This document shows, piece after piece, positions 59,583 through 64,000 of a DNA stretch of 64,000 bases (position 1 is its first letter; each line of letters begins with the position of its first letter). Source of the stretch: Lophius americanus (Eukaryota; Chordata; Actinopteri; Lophiiformes; Lophiidae); assembly GCA_037951165.1 (NCBI GenBank), contig JBBDHG010000107.1, positions 786,001 through 850,000 of the forward strand. The letters run 5' to 3'. Position numbers and translations under genes: made by a program. The notes beneath the pieces were generated by a model that searched no databases, was not told the DNA's origin, and was given only the letters and a program-made list of their open reading frames with translations.

Positions 59583-60165
59583 TGCTGTCATATCTTATAT
59601 CACTTACATCCTCTAGACATCATGTCTTACATCCTCTAGACATCATGTCTTAAATCTTCTAGCTGTCATAACTTACATCCTCTAGACATCATATCTTACA
59701 TCCTCTAGACATCATATCTTACATCCTCTAGACATCATGTCTTAAATCTTCTAGCTGTCATAACTTACATCCTCTAGACATCATGTCTTACATCCTCTAG
59801 ACATCATGTCTTAAATCTTCTAGCTGTCATAACTTACATCCTCTAGACATCATATCTTACATCCTCTAGACATCATGTCTTAAATCTTCTAGCTGTCATA
59901 ACTTACATCCTCTAGACATCATGTCTTAAATCTTCTAGCTGTCATAACTTACATCCTCTAGACATCATATCTTACATCCTCTAGACATCATGTCTTAAAT
60001 CTTCTAGCTGTCATAACTTACATCCTCTAGACATCATGTCATAAAAATCTTCTAGCTGTCACAACTTACATCCTCTAGCTGTCATATCTTACATCCTCTA
60101 GACATCATGTCTTACATCCTCTAGCTGTCATGTCTTAAATCTTCTAGCTGTCATGTCTCAAGGAG
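59583..60165. repeat. 23-bp minisatellite with higher-order structure
   Basis: About 25 units of 23 bp. Two main types alternate: A = CATCCTCTAGACATCATGTC(TTA), with a CATATC variant, and B = AATCTTCTAGCTGTCATAAC(TTA). The order from 59606 is roughly A A B A' A' A B A A B A' A B A B A' A B A, then mixed A/B hybrids to 60160. Most A units carry TCTAGA. It abuts the truncated 5' end of the L2 fragment. Confidence 0.95.
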
Positions 60166-60499
60166 TGAGAAAGACCTCACAATGATAATATTTGTGTTCA
60201 TGATAATTTGAATGTAAGTTGTGAACATTTTTATTTAATTTTCTTTTTTTAATATAATTGAAAACAAAAGTCTGATTTGGACAAATGTTAAGATCTGTAT
60301 CCCATGACACTGATACGCGTACCGAGATACGCACACAATAAATATGTTGTATGTCACTAAATCAGGTCAGGGGAAGTCTGTGTGTTTATTACTGAGAGTG
60401 GACAAATACTAGCAAAAGTGATAATCTAACGTCAGTCTTCATTAAACATGACACGTTAAATGTTGTTATCTCCAACAGCAGTTTATCCCAATAGCTAAT

Positions 60500-61020
60500 T
60501 ATTACATGATGATGTCATGACCTTGCCTCAAGTGAAAGGTTGTTGTTCATGGAGCACTGGTGGATGCACCGGCTGCAGGCGCGCTAACGTTAGCAGCAGC
60601 TGCAGCAGGTGACTCACCTGTCCGGGTATCAAACGCGCTCCACTCTGCAGCTTATGCATATGTTTAATGTTTAGAGATATGTAGTTTTTCCTCAGATTAG
60701 AGGTGTCAATATGGCCGACTCTGACTTCATTGCAGACAGTGCAGCATTGTTCAATGAATATTAAGTCACCGTTTCGAGGCTGATGTAATCCTGATTCTCT
60801 ATTCTGTGTTTTCTGTCAGCAGCTGTCATCCCACTGAGCTCTCAGATCCCAAACTCTGACACTTTGACTGATTAAAAGGGAATATTTGCTCGCTAGCGCT
60901 GATGTAATTTGCTTGGAACGCTTCAGGAGAGCAGCGCAGATGGAATTAAGCTCTGAAATGCAGAGAAATCAGGGGAACAGATTCCGGCGAGAGGTCTTAA
61001 TCGCTGCATGTTTCCCGCCT
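60500..61020. promoter_or_regulatory. Candidate conserved intronic element next to a zinc-finger exon
   Basis: Repeat-free, balanced composition, with GCTAACGTTAGC (perfect 12-base palindrome at 60582-60593), TGCATATGTTTAATG and repeated GCTGATGTAAT words (60779 and 60898). It lies within 600 bases of the exon at 61064. Function is inferred only from texture. Confidence 0.3.
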
Positions 61021-61063
61021 TCCATTTTTATTTGACTTTTAAATTTAAATATCACTTTCTAAC

Positions 61064-61297
61064 CTTTTCCACAGACAGGGCAGCGATGGGGTCTGTCTCC
61101 AGTGTGCAGTCTCTCGTGGGACTTGAGGCTGTGCGGGTCCCTGAGTGATTTTCCACAGTAGCTACAGAGGAATCCTCCGCCCGTGTGGGAGAGCATGTGC
61201 CGCCGGAGTTCTGGTTTCTGGGAGAAACTCTGGCTGCAGTCTGTGCAGGAGTACGGCTTCTCGCCGTTGTGAATCCTCAGATGGCACTCTAGATTCC
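61064..61297 (-). CDS. C2H2 zinc-finger protein, penultimate coding exon
   Basis: A 234-base exon with phase-1 boundaries at both ends (acceptor ...ctgccccag|GG AAT, donor GGA AAA G|gtta). It encodes 78 residues: the helix half of one finger (NLECHLRIH then NGEKPY), a complete C2H2 finger (CTDC, 12 residues, HMLSH), a linker TGGGF, a second complete finger (CSYC ... HERLH), a TGDRPH linker, and CPVCGK, the first half of a finger finished in the next exon. Such proteins bind DNA in the nucleus, each finger contacting about three bases. The open frame, the conserved linkers and symmetric phases make this a genuine exon. The preceding exon must supply the first Cys pair of the leading finger; I found no such sequence on the minus strand up to 64000, so it lies outside or is small and missed. 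The specific gene is not recognised. Confidence 0.9.
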
Positions 61298-64000
61298 CTG
61301 GGGCAGATAGAAAGGGGAGGACAGAGAGTAAGAAATGAGACCTGCTGTGACCAATGTGTGAAGACTAAATAATTGTTGTCACTTTGACAAAAGGCAGCAG
61401 AAATTGTAGGAATAGATCAGGCCCGGACGTTGGAATTATCCTGTCAGTGACTCAAAAATGACTTTTTAAAGTTTTTGCTGGAAATAAACAACACCAATAT
61501 ATCTCCTGTTGTCCGGGACAAACAGAATAATTTGGGGAAATGGATTTTCCTTTCTCAGTGGAGGTCCGGCGAGAAGATCAATATTAATTTGTCCTGTGTG
61601 TGAAATCGGCTCTGGGACCTCATTATTCTCCCGAGCAGGAGGAAACAGCTCGCCCAGCCAGCTCTGTCAAATGTGCCTTCTTCTACTTTTAACAACTTAA
61701 AAGGTGTCATAATTAGAGTTTTTTGTCTGAGCTTCATGCGTGTATTAGCTGACAAGACACAACATGCAAACAGGAAATCTCTTGAGATCTCAGAAAGCGT
61801 TTTTGTGAGGCTACATGTTTCTTGTTGGGCTGAACAGTGTTGACAAGTATCTCCTGTCAGAGACTGCATGCATCATCTAGCTCTAATTTAAAAAAACAAA
61901 CTGTTGTAATATCTTGAATAGAGAGTATTCAGACACTGGAATATATTGTTTAGTTGTCAGCTAGGGCTGAAGCAGCAGTATTGATGTGAGTGCGGCAGAG
62001 TATGTGGAGATGGGATGGAGCACAAATGAAAGATTTCATTTCTCCAAAAACACTTACAATTTTAGAGAGAATTTCTCGTTAAAAAACTTTATGGGGAGAA
62101 AAGAAAAAGGGAAAAAAAGAAATAAAAAGTGAAGTGAATGGACAAAGTGAAATTATGCCAATCAGATGCCTGAACCACCACAGCTGGCTCTTCACTTAAA
62201 GCTCCATCCAGATGTCCGAGCACCTCGTGTTATCAGGTCACGACGTAAGGTCACAGAAACTCAATCATCTCTAGGATAGGCCAAACCCTGCCTCTGGGTA
62301 AAACCTCAAGCAAATCCATCCTGTGGGTTTTCAGGCTTTTTCTGGCTAACAAACAAACAACCCCCCCGTGTCCCGTGAATTCTTGGTAACCAAAGTAATG
62401 TACTGTGTCAGATTTTTTTAAATGAAACCTGACTGGTGATGCAGTGGGATGAGATGTTCTGATTTCGAGACCTGAGGGAAATCTCCTGTAGAGATGGAGA
62501 GGTTGAATAAATATTTAATTTGTTCAGCAAAAGTTGGAGAAATGAATAAAACCAAAGTATTCTGTCTGTATCTAACCCTGACTTTATAGTTGCGCATAAA
62601 TTAACCTTCACTTTAATATTAGAGAACAAATATCTAAAGAAACCTTTGTGGACTGGCGCCAGGGACATTTCCTTCACATTTTAATATGAGCCTAGATCCG
62701 GATTCCCTTCATTTTCGGAATCTTTAAAAGTAGAGGTACACCGACTGTTTCTTTGTGTGCAAAAATATGCTACGTTTGTCCGTACTCCACCTTCTGACGC
62801 AAACCCTACGCACAATTTATAAAAAAAAAAAAAAAGGCCCCAAATCTGATGAATTAAAATGTACTTTCTAAAATGTGTTCAGTTTGAAAATCAAAAAAAA
62901 AAAAGTTAATGAATTATTTTCCTCACTTAGCAGAAAAAGACACGGAGATGATTTCTCCACATAAATTATAGCAACATTTAATTCATTCAGACAAAGATCA
63001 TAGTTGTGTTTTCGGTGTTTATCGAAATGTGTCTCGCAGGAAATTAACGGAGCAGTACTTTGCTCTTCTGAGTTCACCTCTGGTTTTAAACATAAATTGG
63101 GGGAAAACACGCAGGTGGTTGAATTAATGTGAGTGAAAACGTTGATCTTCTAAGAGCAGAGACATCCGTAAACACTATATTTGAGCGGCCGGGCCTGGTC
63201 AAGCTTAACAATATCTTCATATTGATCCCGAGGTTAGCTGTGACACATCAGAGGTTGTAAATGTATATATATAGACGGCAGCCCCGCAGTCTTAGAGACC
63301 AAGAAGGGAGCAGGAAGAGGAGAAATAACGGCCATGGCGGTGCGAGGAGAGACTATGAAGCGCTGAGCGGGAGTCTCAGTGAGTGACTGGTGTTACCTAA
63401 CAATACTTATGTACTTCATATGTGCCCCCCCGGGTCATAACTGCATCTTCTTCATGGTTCCCTGCAGTTTACATAGTGGAGGAAGCCCACCCCTCCTGCA
63501 ATAAAGAACGCCCCCACTAATGTCCAAAGAAATGATTGTACCGACGCTTCAGGGAGAAGAAGGATAATAATGATAGTAATAAAGTTTATTTTCTCAAGAA
63601 CTATTTAGAGGCAGCGTTAGCAAGTGCTTCATAAAACAAACACAAAGATAGAACATGCTGTCATGAAAGAAGAAAGCAGGCCAGCATATGGAATAAAGGA
63701 GAAACTGGATGATTAGGACTGCAATTTAAACGGAAGGATAACATTTAAAAAAGGGAACCTACTAAAATAGGAGAAATGTAAGACTAAAAGTAGAATCACA
63801 AACAAAATAAAGTGCAATCCAAAAAGCTACAAATACACATAAATAGAAGATTTTCTCATCTTGCTTCCTCATGCCGGTCGTTTGACTGGAGTCAGCAAAC
63901 ATTCGATTCCCATTTAAGACTCGATTATCCTTCACCCACTTACGAAAAAGATGAGTTTGTTTCAAATGGTTTATCCCTCCACGTCAACAAACCTCCATTT
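61298..64000. other. No recognisable gene; probable upstream intron of the zinc-finger gene
   Basis: No C2H2 finger, splice-bounded frame or other coding signature was found on either strand. An ATAATAATGATAGTAATAAAG stretch with following GTTAGCAAGTGCTTCATAAAA (63563-63640) looks like the reversed 3' end of a LINE/SINE-type repeat. Poly-A/T runs occur near 62820 and 62895. Confidence 0.5.

Larger units (their letters stand above)
55727..61063 (-). other. Intron between the last two zinc-finger exons (5.3 kb, phase 1)
   Basis: Bounded by G|gtta at 61063 and cctcag at 55727 on the minus strand. Contents: a Tc1-like transposon (56707-57670), one copy of an unassigned repeat (57915-58065), an L2-like LINE 3' end (58912-59570), a 23-bp minisatellite (59583-60165) and a repeat-poor stretch next to the exon (60500-61020). 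Region 55760-56700 shows nothing I can identify. Confidence 0.83.

Noticed and set aside
59583..60165. CRISPR-like repeat array
   Set aside because: Units are contiguous 23-mers without unique spacers, in a vertebrate intron; it is a minisatellite.

Overview
This window is vertebrate nuclear DNA, almost certainly from a teleost and probably a percomorph-type fish. The signs are spliced genes with long introns, an alpha-2 adrenergic receptor with 2D-like motifs, and a fish-typical mix of degenerate elements: L2/Maui-like, Rex/RTE-like and CR1-like LINEs, Tc1/mariner and hAT transposons, a tRNA-derived SINE, and ATCC/GATG, CA and TTGG-type simple repeats. There is no bacterial organisation: no operons, no CRISPR array and no long uninterrupted genes.

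Two host genes can be supported, both on the minus strand. (1) An alpha-2 adrenoceptor, probably the 2D subtype, has two coding exons. Exon 1 (36971-37279) carries the N-terminus, TM1 and TM2. Exon 2 (27055-28179) carries TM3 to the C-terminus. The 8.8 kb phase-0 intron has a clean GT donor and AG acceptor, and joining the exons gives 477 residues. (2) A C2H2 zinc-finger gene is seen as its last two coding exons (61064-61297 and 55134-55726), joined by a phase-1 intron of 5.3 kb. They encode fingers, two basic AT-hook-like patches and an acidic, hydrophobic C-terminal tail. Its 5' exons lie beyond the right edge or were not recognised.

Layout: 1-27 kb is gene-poor and holds LINE, Tc1 and hAT debris, a SINE, a 33-bp minisatellite, a large ATCC array, a pentanucleotide hairpin and several repeat-poor stretches that could be cis-regulatory. 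27-37.3 kb is the adrenoceptor, whose intron holds a LINE reverse-transcriptase fragment, a G-run with quadruplex potential and a 0.8 kb TTGG/TTGATT array. 37.7-39.9 kb, just upstream of the receptor, is a strongly purine-biased tract interrupted by a non-purine block. 40-55 kb is transposon-rich: decayed AT-rich tandem repeats, an RTE/Rex3-like LINE end, a wrecked but nearly full-structure LINE with ORF1, endonuclease and RT remnants, and a mariner-like MITE. 55-61.3 kb is the zinc-finger gene, with a Tc1-like element, an L2 3' end and a 23-bp higher-order minisatellite in its intron. 61.3-64 kb has no recognisable gene.

I found no convincing new multi-gene system. The best leads are the intron in a receptor family whose mammalian members have intronless coding regions, the polypurine tract upstream of it, the odd final zinc finger, the structured minisatellite, and an unassigned diverged repeat pair. 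Nothing was searched against a database; family names rest on motif recognition.
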